The notes below the pieces were generated by a model. That model made no database searches and was not told the DNA's origin. It saw only the letters and a program-made list of their open reading frames with translations. Shown piece after piece: positions 1 to 10,475 of a DNA stretch of 64,000 nt. The DNA comes from Streptomyces sp. F001 (GTDB taxonomy: Bacteria > Actinomycetota > Actinomycetes > Streptomycetales > Streptomycetaceae). The stretch spans positions 868,001 through 932,000 of the forward strand of contig NZ_QZWF01000002.1 of the NCBI RefSeq assembly GCF_004187715.1, in the 5' to 3' direction. Positions within the stretch are counted from its first letter, which is position 1, and every line of letters starts with the position of its first letter. Made by a program: the position numbers and the translations under genes.

Positions 1-2713
1 CGACGGGACACCCCAAGGGCGTCGTGGTCAGCCACGCGGGGCTGGGGAACCTGGCACGGGCGCAGATCGAGCGGTTCGCCGTACGGGACGACTCGCGGGT
101 GCTGCAGTTCGCGTCCCTCAGCTTCGACGCCGCCGTGTCGGAGCTGTGCATGGCCCTGCTGTCGGGCGGCTCTTTGGCGGTGGCGCGCCCGGAGGAGCTG
201 CCGCCGCGGACAACGCTCGGGGAGGCTGTGCGTCAGGCGCGGGCCACCCACATCACCGTGCCGCCGAGCGTGCTCGGCGCGGAGGAGACGCTGCCGGGCG
301 TACTGCAGACCCTGGTCGTGGCGGGCGAGGCCTGCCCGGTGGGGCTGGTGGACCGGTGGTCGGCGGGGCGGCGGATGGTCAACGCGTACGGGCCGACGGA
401 GACGACGGTCTGCGCGGCGATGAGCACCCTCTCGCGCCAGGCCGCGACCAGGTGCCCATCGGCCGCCGATGGCCGGTGTCCGGGGGTACGTCCTCGACGG
501 GTTCCTGCTGCCCGTGCCGGTCGGGTGGCCGGTGAACTGTACGTGGCCGGTGCCGGGCTCGCCCGGGCTACCTGGGGCGGGCGGGGCTGTCGGCCGAACG
601 GTTCGTGGCCTGCCCGTACGCCCACGGACAGCGCATGTACCGCACCGGAGACGTGGTGCGGTGGACCGCCGACGGCGAGCTGGTCTTCGTCGGCCGCGCC
701 GACGACCAGGTCAAGATCCGCGGCCACCGCATCGAACCCGGCGAGGTCGCATCGGTTCTGGCCGCCCACCCCGAGGTGGCGCAGACGGTCGTCGTCGCGC
801 AGGGGGACCGGCCCGGTGAGAGCCACCTGGTCGCGTACGTCGTCGCCGGCGCCGGTCCGGAGGAGCTGCGGGCCCATCTGTCGGCGCGGCTGCCGGAATA
901 CATGGTGCCCACGGCGTTCGTCCTCCTGGACCGGCTGCCGCTGACCCCCAACGGCAAGGTGGACCGGGCGGCGCTGCCCGCCCCCGACTTCGCCGCCCGT
1001 GTGTCGGGTCGTGAGCCGCGTACGGAGACCGAGCGGGTGCTGTGCGAGCTGTTCGCCGAGGTGCTGGGCCTGGACCGGGTGGGCGTCGAGGACGGGTTCT
1101 TCGAACTCGGCGGCGACTCCATCATGTCGATGCAGCTCGCGTCCAAGGCACGCCGGGCAGGGCTGGCCCTGACCCCACGTCAGGTGTTCGAGGAGAAGAC
1201 ACCGGAACGGCTGGCCGAGGTGGCCCGGCCCACCACGACGGGCGCCGAGGTGGCCGACGTGGGCGTCGGCGAGGTGGCCTGGACGCCCGTGATGCACGCG
1301 CTGGGGAAGCGGGTCGTCGGCACCGGGTTCGCCCAATGGGTGGTCCTGGGTGCGCCGGCCGGCCTCGGCCTGGAGGTGCTGACGGCGGGCCTGGCTGTCG
1401 TACTGGACACGCACGACATGCTGCGGGCGCGGGCGGTTCCCGGTGCGCCGAAGCTCGTGGTGGGTGTGCCGGGCTCGGTGGACGCCGCCGCGCTGGTCTC
1501 CCGGGTCGAGGCGGGACCGGCGGACGTGGAACAGGTGGCCCGAGAGGCCGTGACACGCCTCGACCCGTCCGCAGGGGTGAACGTGCAGGCGGTGTGGGTG
1601 GATGCGGGGCCGGACGAGGCCGGCCGGCTGGTGCTGGTGGCGCACCACCTCGTGGTGGACGGCGTGTCGTGGCGGGTGCTCCTGCCGGACCTCCGGGCGG
1701 CCTGCGAGGCGGTCGCCGAGGGACGGGAGCCGGTGCTGGACCCGGTGGGTACCTCCTTCCGCCGCTGGTCGCACCTGCTCTCCGAGCAGGCGGTCTCCGA
1801 GGACCGAGTGGCCGAACTCGAAGCCTGGCAAGCCCTGTTGGGCGAACCGGAACCGCCCCTGGGCGGTCGTGCCCTCGACCCGGACGTGGACACCGCACCC
1901 ACCCTCCTGCACCGCTCCTGGACGGTTCCGGCGGAGCAGGCGGCGGTTGTGGTGGAGCGGATCCCGGCGGCGTTCCACTGCGGAGTGCACGAGGTGCTGC
2001 TCGCCGGTCTCGCGGCCGCGGTCGTGCACTGGCGGGGGAATGCGGACGGCAGTCTCCTGGTGGAGGTCGAGGGGCATGGTCGTGAGCCGGTGGAGGGGGT
2101 GGATCTGTCGCGCACGGTGGGCTGGTTCACCAGCTCGCATCCGGTGCGGCTGGAGGTGCCCGCTGGTCAGTTGGACGACGCTATGGCGGGTGGGCCGGCC
2201 GCGGGTAGCTTGGTGAAGGCGGTCAAGGAGCAGATACGGGCGATACCCGGGGACGGCCTCGGTTACGACCTGCTGCGCCACCTCAACCCCGAAACGGCAC
2301 CGGCCCTGGAATCCGCTCCTGCGCCGCAGGTCGGCTTCAACTACCTGGGCCGGTTCACCACCGGCCACAGCACAGGCCCCGCCGGGCCCTGGCAGCCGAC
2401 CGGAGGGGTCAGCGGCTCGGTGGACCCGGATCTGCCGGTGACCCACTCCGTGGCGGCGGCCGCGGTCGTCCGGGACGCCGTGGACGGGCCCGAACTGGAG
2501 ATCACGCTGAGCTGGGCCGGACGGCTGCTGGGGGAGGCCGACGCCGAGCGGCTGGGCGAGACCTGGCTGGCGATGCTGGGCGGCCTGGCCGACCACACCA
2601 CGTCCCCGGACGCGGGCGGGCACACCCCGTCCGACTTCCCCTTGCTCGACCTCGCACAGCACCAGATCGAGGAGCTCGAAGCGGCGTTCGGCCGGGGACA
2701 CCGTTCCCGCTAG
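1..2713 (+). CDS. NRPS, penultimate module, partial: A (Tyr-like)-PCP-E
   Basis: Non-ribosomal peptide synthetase whose 5' end lies outside the window. The sequence opens in the A3 loop ([13 protein letters not shown]). The pocket read against GrsA is D-A-S-T-V-A-A-V-C plus the A10 lysine (NGKVDR), a known tyrosine-type code. The PCP serine is in [11 protein letters not shown] (about 1100-1125). From about 1255 to 2690 an epimerization domain follows, with [11 protein letters not shown], a RTVGWFTS motif and GFNYLGRF, so this module should deliver a D-residue. The C-terminal tail (about 2640-2700, [13 protein letters not shown]) resembles a COM donor helix and should dock with the next protein. 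Four reading-frame changes lie between 440 and 605; adding one base to CCG, GGG and GGG runs restores the A8 region, so they are probably sequencing errors. The E domain just before the last module differs from vancomycin-type lines, where module 6 has none. Stop TAG at 2711-2713. Confidence 0.9.
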
Positions 2714-2783
2714 GCCGGACAGGGACACCGTCCCCGCTGGGCAGCACTGTTGCCGCACCAACCGTGGTTGAGGAGAAGGAGCG

Positions 2784-5700
2784 ATGACGCGATCCCTTGT
2801 CGAGGACGTGTGGCCGCTGTCGCCGTTGCAGGAGGGGCTGCTGTTCCACGCCGCTCTCGCCGACGAGGGCCCCGACGTCTACACCGTGCAGTCCGCGCTG
2901 GACATCGACGGTCCCCTCGATCCGGCCCGGCTGCGTGCCTCCTGGGAGGCGCTCGTGGCCCGGCACACGGCGCTGCGGGCCTGCTTCCGCCCGGTGAGCG
3001 GAGCTCAGCTGGTGCAGGTCGTGCTGCGGGAGGTGCCCCTGCCCTGGCGGGAGGCGGACGTCAGCGGGCTGTCCGAGGCAGCGGCGGAGGAGGAACTGCG
3101 CGAGCTGGCCGCGGGCGAGACGGCCGAACGCTTCGACCCGGCCGTGCCGCCCCTGATGCGGCTGCTGCTGGTGCGGCTCGGCGAGAGGCGGCACCGCCTG
3201 GTGATGACGTTCCACCACATCCTGCTGGACGGCTGGTCCATGCCGGTGCTCCTCGGTGAGCTGTCGGCGGTGTACGAGGCCGGCGGCGACGCCTCCGGGC
3301 TGAAGCGGGCCGCGTCCTACGGCGCGTACGTGGCGTGGCTGAACCGGCAGGACAAGGAGGCCGCCCGGGAGGCGTGGCGCACGGAGCTGGCCGGTGCCGA
3401 CGAACCCACCCTGGTGGCAAAGGCGGACCCCACCCGCCTTCCGGTGCTGCCCGAGCGGGTCGTCGCCGAACTGCCCGAAGACCTCACGCGCTCCCTGGCC
3501 GGGCTGGCGCGGAGCCTCGGCGTCACCATGAACACGGTGGTCCAGGGCGCATGGGCGCTGGTGCTGGCGCGCCTGGCCGGACGCGCCGACGTGGTGTTCG
3601 GCAGCACGGCGGCCGGACGGCCCGCGGACCTGCCTGGCGCGGAGTCGATGGTGGGGCTCCTCATCAACACCCTGCCGGTGCGCGTCCGGCTCGACGGGGC
3701 GGACACCGTAGCCGACATGCTGACCCGGCTGCAGGAGCACCACGCCCGGCTGATCGGCCACCAGCACGTGGGTCTGCTGGAGATCCAGAAGATCGCGGGC
3801 CCCGCGGCGGTCTTCGACACCCTGGTCCTGTACGAGAGCTTCCCGCCCCCGCCGGAGGGCGCCGACGCACCCGGCACGCTCGCCATGCGCCCCTCGGGCA
3901 TGGCACAGGACGCCTCGCACTACCCGCTCACCCTGGTCGTGACGCCCGGTACCCGCCTGCACTGCAAACTCGACCACCGGCCCGACCTGTTCGACGCCGA
4001 CACCGCCCAGGCGGTCTTCGACCGGGTCGTACGGGTGCTGGAGCAGATGGCAGCCGACCCGCGGGCCCGGGTGGCCGACATCGACGTCCTGGCACCGCGC
4101 GAGCGGACCCGGCTCGTCGACGCGTTCAACGACACCGCCCGTCCCGTCCCGCCCGGCACCCTGGTGGACGCCGTCCAGGGCTGGGCCGCCGGCACCCCGG
4201 ACACCGTCGCCGTGCGCTGCGGCTCCGAGCAGCTGTCGTACGCGACCCTCGACGAGCGCGCCGACCGGCTGGCCGGCTACCTCACCGGGCTCGGCGTGGG
4301 CCGGGAGACCCGGGTGGGGCTGTGTCTGCCGCGCGGCGTGGACATGGTCGTCGCCCTCCTCGCGGTGTGGAAGGCCCAGGGCGCGTTCGTGCCGCTGGAC
4401 CCCCGCCACCCGGCCGACCGGCTCGGCTACATGATCGACGACAGCGAGGCGGCCGTCGTCCTGGGCACGGCGGAGTCCTTGGACGGTGTGCCGCTCGGCA
4501 CGGCCCAGGCCGTCCTGCTGGACAAGGCCGAGCAGACTCTCGCGGTCCGGCGCGCCGGACCGCCGCCGGCCGACCCGGCGCCGGACCAACTCGCCTACGT
4601 CATCTACACCTCGGGGTCGACCGGCCGTCCCAAGGGCGTGGCCGTGGCGCACCGCGGCGTGGCGAACCTCGCCGAGACCATGCGGCCGGTCCTCGACGTC
4701 GCCGAGGGCGTCACCGCCCTGCAGTTCGCCTCCTTCAGCTTCGACGCGGCCGTCCTGGACGTCGCGGTCACCCTGGCGGCCGGAGGCACCCTCGCCGTCG
4801 CCACCGAGGACGAGCGCACCGACCTCCCCGCCCTCACCCGCATGATGCGTTCGGCCGGGGTGAGCACCGCCAGCGTCGTGCCCTCCCTGCTCACCGAACT
4901 CGACCCGGACGACGTGCCCGAGGTGCGCACCTGGGTCCTCGGCGCCGAACTCCTCACCGCCGGCCTGGCCGCCCGCTGGACCGGCAGGGCCCGGGTGTCC
5001 AACACCTACGGCCCCACCGAGACCACCGTCATCGCCACGGCCGCCCCTCTCGGCGACACGCTCTCGCCCGACGACCCGCCGCCGCCCGTCGGACGGCCCG
5101 TCGGCAACACCCGCGTCTACGTCCTGGACGCCTTCCTCAAGCCCGTCCCCGTCGGCGTCACCGGCGAGGTGTACGTGGCGGGCGCCGGCGTCGCCCGCGG
5201 CTACACCGGCCGGCCCGGCCTCACCGCCGAGCGGTTCGTCGCCTGCCCCTTCGCCGACGGCGCCCGCATGTACCGGTCGGGCGACCTCGCCCGCTGGACG
5301 CCCGACGGAGTGCTCCGGTTCGGCGGACGTGCCGACACCCAGGTCAAGATCCGCGGCTTCCGGATCGAACCCGGCGAGGTCGAAGCCGTCCTCACCGCGC
5401 ACCCCGCGGTCCGCCAGGCCGCCGTCGTCGCACGCGAGGACCGGCCCGGCGACCGGCGCCTGACCGCCTACGTCGTCCCGGACCACCCGGAGGCGGACCT
5501 GTCGGACGTACGCGACCACGCGGCGCGCAGCCTGCCCGACTACATGGTGCCCACCGCGGTCACCCTCCTGGACGCCCTGCCGCTCACCCGCAACGGCAAG
5601 GTGGACCGGGCCGCGCTGCCTGCGCCCGACTTCTCCGACCGCGTCTCCGACCTGGCCCCGCAGGGCGAGACCGAGGAGAAGCTGTCCGTCCTGTTCGCCG

Positions 5701-8700
5701 AGATCCTCGGCCTCGAACGGGTCGGCGCCGACGACAACTTCTTCGACCTCGGCGGCGACTCCGGCCTGGCCATGCGGCTGGCGGCCCGGGTCCGCGAGGA
5801 GTTCGGCGTCGAACTGAGCATGCGGCGGCTGTTCGGCGAGTCCACCCCCAAGGGCGTGGCCCGCATGCTCACGGCGAAGGCACGCCCCGTGCTGCAGCCG
5901 GTCGACCACCCCGGCGAGGTCCCCGCCACCGCCGCACAACAGCGCGCCTGGGCGATGACCCGGCTGACCGGCGACAGCGCCGCCCACCAGGCCTGTGTCG
6001 CGCTGCGCCTGGGCGGCGACCTGGACCGGGACGCGCTGCGGGCCGCGCTCGGAGACGTCGCCCGGCGCCACGACATCCTGCGGACCACCTTCGCCGGCTC
6101 CGGCGGCGACCTGCGCCAGCACATCCTCGCCGCCGACGACACCGCCGCCCGCCCCGAGCCGGCCGTCACCCCCACGACCGAGGACGAGCTGCCCGGCCTC
6201 TTCGCCGTGCACGCCACGAGCGGGTTCGATCTGGCCCGCGAAGTGCCCTGGAAGCAGCACCTGTTCGCGCTCGGCGACACCGACCACGTCCTCCTGCTGG
6301 CCGTGCACCGGATCGCCGCCGACGACGCCTCCCTCGACATCCTCGTACGGGACCTGGCGGCCGCGTACGGCGCGCGGCGCGAGGGCCGGGCCCCCGAACG
6401 GGCCCCGCTGCCCCTGCAGTTCGCCGACTACGCGCTGTGGGAGCGGGAACTCCTCAGCGGCGAACAGGACGCCGACAGCCTGGCCGGCGACCAACTGGCC
6501 TACTGGAAGGACACCCTGGCCGAGGCCCCCGTCGAACTCGCCCTGCCCGCCGACCGGCCCCGACCGGTCCTGGCCTCCCACCAGGCGGACTCGGTACCGG
6601 TGCGGCTCGACCCCGACACCCACCGGCGGCTGATGGCCGCGGCCGGAACCGACGGCACGTCCGCCGCCATGGTGGTGCACGCCGCGCTCGCGCTGCTGCT
6701 GACCCGACTCGGCGCCGGCACCGACCTCCCGATCGGCACCCTGCTGCCCCGCCGGGACACCGAGGGCGACCTGGAAGGCGTCGTCGGCCCCTTCGCCGGA
6801 CCGCTCGTCCTGCGCACCGACACCTCCGGCGACCCCACCTTCGAAGAACTCGTGGACCGGGTGCGAGAAACCGTCCAGGACGCCGGCGGATACCAGGACG
6901 TGCCCTTCGAACGCCTGGTGGACGTGCTCGCACCCCCCGCCTCCGCGGCCCGGCACCCCCTCTTCCAGGTCGGGCTCGACGTGCTCGACGACCGCACCGA
7001 GGAACGGGACGCGTCGGAGCTGCCAGGCCTGCACACCACCCGCCTGGACACCGGCGTGACGACCATGGAACTCGACCTCTCCTTCCACCTGACGGAGCGG
7101 CACCGGCCCGACGGCGAACCCGACGGCATCGACGGACTCCTGCGCTACGCGACCGAACTGTTCGACGCCTCGACCGTCACCGCGCTCACCCAGCGGCTCG
7201 TCAGGGTCCTGGAACAGGCGGCGGCCGACCCCGAGACGCCGCTCGGCCGGTTCGACGTGCTGCTCGGCGAGGACGAACTGCGTCAGGCACTTGAGACCGG
7301 CAACGACACCGAGGCCCAGCTGCCCGGCCGTACCGTCCTCGGCCTGCTCGCCGAACGGACGGCCCAGAGCCCCGACGCCGTCGCCGTCACCGACCAGGGC
7401 GCCACGCTCACCTACAGTGCGCTCGCCGCCGTTTCCGCCCGGCTGGCCCATCGCCTGGCCGGGCAGGGCGTCGGCCCCGAGGACACCGTCGCCGTGGCGC
7501 TGCCGCCCGGCACCGGTCTGGTCGTCGCCCTGCTCGGCGTCCTCAGGTCCGGCGCCGCCTGCCTCCTCACCGACCCGGAGCACCCGCTGCGGGACACGGA
7601 GTCCGCCCTGCGCGGCACCCGTCCCGCCGCCCTGGTCGGCACGACGGCCACCCCCGCCCTCCTCCCCGAGGACGACGCGGTCCCGCTGCTCACCCTCGAC
7701 GCCGCCGCCCCCGTGGACGAGACGGCGCCGAAGCCCCCGCCGCTCACCCCGCCGCGCCCCCGGCAGGCCGCACTCGTCCTCGGCACCGACGGCCCCGTCG
7801 GCTCCGTGATCGAACACCGCACGCTCCTCAACCACACGGCGTACCGCATGCGCACCCTCCCGCGGACCGCCCGGCCGATGTCGACCCCCAGGCCCCCGCT
7901 GCCGCACTGGTGACCCAGCTCCTCGCGGCGCTGTGCGCGGGCGCCGGCGTACGATTCGGCGCACCCGCCCCGCACGGGCAGCCGCCCGCCGACGCGGCCC
8001 GGCCGCAGGTGATGCTGCTCAACGGTGGTGAGGGCGGGCCCGTGACCCGCTTCGACCTCCCGCCGGACGCCGCCCCGGCGGGCGGCGACGGCGCGCCGCC
8101 GACCCGGTTCGAGCTCCCCGCGAACGCCACCCCGGTCAGTGGCCACGCCACTGCGGAGACCGCCGGCGTCTGGCTCGACCTGCGCTTCGCACCCGGACAG
8201 CCGCCCTCCGCGCAGCCGGTGTGGAACACCCGCGCCTACGTGCTGGACGACTTCCTGCGCCCGGTACCCCAAGGCGCCGTCGGCGACCTGTACGTCGCCG
8301 GAGCGGCCCTGGCCCGGGGATACGCGGGCGCCCCCGACGCCACCGCCGAGCGCTTCGTCGCCTGCCCCTACGGACCCGACGGGGACCGGATGCTGCGCAC
8401 CGACGAACGCGCCAAACGCACCTCCGCCGGCCTGCTCGTCGTACGGGACGAGGACCACCGCCGGAGCACCGGCACCGCCCGCCGCGTCGGCCGTGGCAGC
8501 GGCGACCTCGGCGTACTGCTGCCGCTGCGCGCGGAAGGCAGCCGGCCCCCGCTGTTCTGCGTCCACCCCGCCATGGGCCTCGCCTGGGGCTACCGCTCCC
8601 TGCTCCGGCACCTCCCCCCGGACCTGCCCGTCTACGGGATCCAGGCCCGCGGCCTGGCCGGACCCGAACCCATGCCGCGCAGCATCGACGAGATGGTCAC

Positions 8701-9253
8701 CGACTATCTGCTGCAGATCCGCACCGTCCAGCCCACCGGCCCCTACCACCTCATCGGGTCCTCCTTCGGCGGCCTGCTCGCCCAGGCGATCGCCGCGCGC
8801 CTCAGCGACCAGGACGAGGAAGTCGCGCTGCTCGGTGTGCTCGACGCCTACCCGGGGGGCGTCGGCCGGTTCGTCACCACCGAGGAACGCCCGCCCGGCG
8901 ACGGCCCCGACGAACGCGAACGTGCCATGCCGGCCGACATGGAGGCCGTCCGCATGGGCGTCGACGACCGCCTCCGGAAGAACATGGCGAAAGTCATCCG
9001 CAACGCGTCGGCCTTCGTCCCCGACCACACTCCGCCCAGCTACCCGGGCGACCTCCTGCTGTTCATTGCTACCGAGGATCGCCCGACGGAACTGCCGGTG
9101 CCGGTCGCGATCGACAGCTGGCGGCCCTGCATCGGCGGGGACATCGACGCGCACGAACTCGCCGTCGGGCACTACGACATGTTCCAGCCCGAGCCGGCGG
9201 CACACATCGGGCGGGTCATCACCGCCGCACTGGAGGCGTCGGCCGATGCCTGA
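2784..9253 (+). CDS. NRPS, terminal module: C-A-PCP-X-(vestigial A)-TE
   Basis: Final module of the assembly line. Start ATG follows a strong RBS (GAGGAGAAGGAG). Domains: C (about 2800-4090; [21 protein letters not shown], the type that follows an E domain), A (about 4180-5640; A3 [13 protein letters not shown]10 NGKVDR), PCP ([12 protein letters not shown] near 5750), X (about 5900-7280), a degenerate A remnant (about 7285-8460) and a thioesterase (about 8510-9250; GSSFGG with Ser codon 8762-8764, LDAYP, GHYDMF). My pocket reading for the A domain is D-A-L-S-V-G-T-V-I-K, aromatic-looking (closest to some Tyr codes) but not secure. A stop at 7911 and a GTG at 7910 make it look like two genes; however, the downstream frame already reads as good coding ([17 protein letters not shown]) upstream of the GTG, and one extra C in the CCC run near 7858 fuses both halves into about 2155 residues. 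Confidence 0.9.
5890..7280 (+). other. X domain (P450-recruiting, inactive C-like domain)
   Basis: A condensation-fold region directly after the last PCP. The catalytic HHxxxDG motif of C domains is replaced by HRIAADD (6305-6325). This HRxxxDD change is the known signature of glycopeptide-antibiotic X domains, which do not condense but bind the Oxy P450s that crosslink the PCP-bound peptide. Other C-fold landmarks remain ([10 protein letters not shown] at the start, [12 protein letters not shown] near 6905). Its presence, and the two P450 genes just downstream, are the main evidence for the type of product. Confidence 0.85.
7285..8460 (+). other. Vestigial adenylation domain between X and TE
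   Basis: About 390 residues that align in order with the start and end of an A domain but lack its core. Seen: an A1-A2-like beginning ([19 protein letters not shown]), a decayed A3 loop ([20 protein letters not shown] instead of [12 protein letters not shown]), then a jump to the A7-A8 neighbourhood ([40 protein letters not shown]). The substrate pocket between A4 and A6 is missing or unrecognisable, and no A10 lysine is present, so it cannot activate an amino acid. It may be a scar of a lost eighth module or a structural linker. Confidence 0.75.
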
Positions 9254-9284
9254 CCGGAGCGAACAGGGGGAGAGGAACCCGAGC

Positions 9285-10463
9285 ATGGCGAAGCCGGCGG
9301 ACGTTCCCGCACACGAGCGACGGGACGGCATCGATCCCGTGCCCGAACTCGGGCTGATGATCCGGCAGACCCCGCTCACCCGGATCGACGGCGTCGGCAC
9401 CGCCGAGCGCACCTGGCTCGCCACGGGTCCCGACGAGGTACGCGCCGTACTCGGCGACGCGGAACGCTTCTCCACCCTGCCCCCCGCAGACACCGAAGCG
9501 GACTCCCGGCGCCTGGTCCAGGAGGGCAACCTGCTGCAGTACGACCCGCCCGAGCACACCCGGCTGCGCAAGATGCAGGCCCCGGAATTCACCGGGCGCC
9601 GGATGCGCCGGCTGGAACCCATGGTCGAGAAGATCGTGTCCGACCATCTGGACGCCCTGGAACGAGCGGGGCAACCAGCCGACCTGGTCCGGCACTACGC
9701 CCAGCCCGTCCCCACCCTGGTCGGCTGTCTGCTGCTCGGCATTCCGCGCGACGACCACGCCGAACTGGCCCGCAATCTCGACCTCAGCCGCAGCGAGAAC
9801 CGGCCGCGCGAACAGCGGATGGCGGCCGGCAAGGCGTACATGGCGTATCTGACCAAGTTCGGGGCGAGCAAGCGCAGGCACGGCGGCGACGATCTGATCA
9901 GCGTGCTTCTGCACGAGCAGGGCATGGAGATGAGCGACGAGGAGCTGGCCGGAACTGTCGCCACCCTGCTGGCCCCCGCGATCCTGAACGTCACCGGGAC
10001 CCTCGCGCTCGGCATCCTCGCCCTGCTCCGGCACCCCGAGCAGCTTGCCCTGTTGCGCGAGCGCGACGACATCGTCGACCGGGCGGTGGACGAAATGCTC
10101 CGCTACACCTCGGTCGTCTCGACGGCTTCGCCGCGCACCGCCCTGGTCGACGTCCCCCTCGCCGGACAGGTCGTCAAGGCCGGTGACGTGGTCCTCTGCT
10201 CGCTGCTCGCCGCCAACCGGGCCAAGTGCCCGCACGCCGAGGACGCCTTCGACATCACCCGGGAGAGCTCCAACCACTTGGCTTTCGGGCACGGCATCCA
10301 CCACTGCCTCGGCGCGCCCCTGTCCCGGCTCACGCTGCGCGTCGCCGTCCCGGTACTGCTGCGCCGCCTGCCCGGCCTGCGGCTGGCCGTACCGGCACAG
10401 GAACTGCGCTACAAGTCCCCGTCCGGCATCTACGGCGTGGAAACACTGCCGGTGGCCTGGTAG
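9285..10463 (+). CDS. Cytochrome P450, peptide crosslinking type (first)
   Basis: A 392-residue soluble P450. ATG 9285 is preferred over an earlier in-frame ATG (9246) because GGGAGAGG sits about nine bases upstream. Heme loop FGHGIHHCLGAPL (about 10287-10325) with the Cys ligand; ExxR as DEMLR; C-helix YDPPEHTRLRKM. The I-helix reads LLAPAILNVTGT, without the acidic residue and AG pair found in most P450s (the second P450 has LAGLDN), as seen in some P450s acting on carrier-bound substrates. Placed 31 bases after the thioesterase stop and 12 bases before the second P450, it is expected to form one aryl-aryl or aryl-ether crosslink on the peptide while it is held on the last PCP, docking through the X domain. 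Which of the OxyA/B/C roles it fills cannot be told from sequence reading alone. Confidence 0.88.
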   Translation: MAKPADVPAHERRDGIDPVPELGLMIRQTPLTRIDGVGTAERTWLATGPDEVRAVLGDAERFSTLPPADTEADSRRLVQEGNLLQYDPPEHTRLRKMQAPEFTGRRMRRLEPMVEKIVSDHLDALERAGQPADLVRHYAQPVPTLVGCLLLGIPRDDHAELARNLDLSRSENRPREQRMAAGKAYMAYLTKFGASKRRHGGDDLISVLLHEQGMEMSDEELAGTVATLLAPAILNVTGTLALGILALLRHPEQLALLRERDDIVDRAVDEMLRYTSVVSTASPRTALVDVPLAGQVVKAGDVVLCSLLAANRAKCPHAEDAFDITRESSNHLAFGHGIHHCLGAPLSRLTLRVAVPVLLRRLPGLRLAVPAQELRYKSPSGIYGVETLPVAW

Positions 10464-10475
10464 GAGGCGACACCC

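Noticed and set aside
2502..7964. Minus-strand open frame of about 1820 codons opposite the NRPS
   Set aside because: It mirrors the NRPS frame (high-GC third positions leave the antisense frame open), is low-complexity and has no known motif.
7910..9253. Separate thioesterase gene starting at GTG 7910
   Set aside because: Coding in that frame begins upstream of the GTG and one added C joins it to the NRPS.
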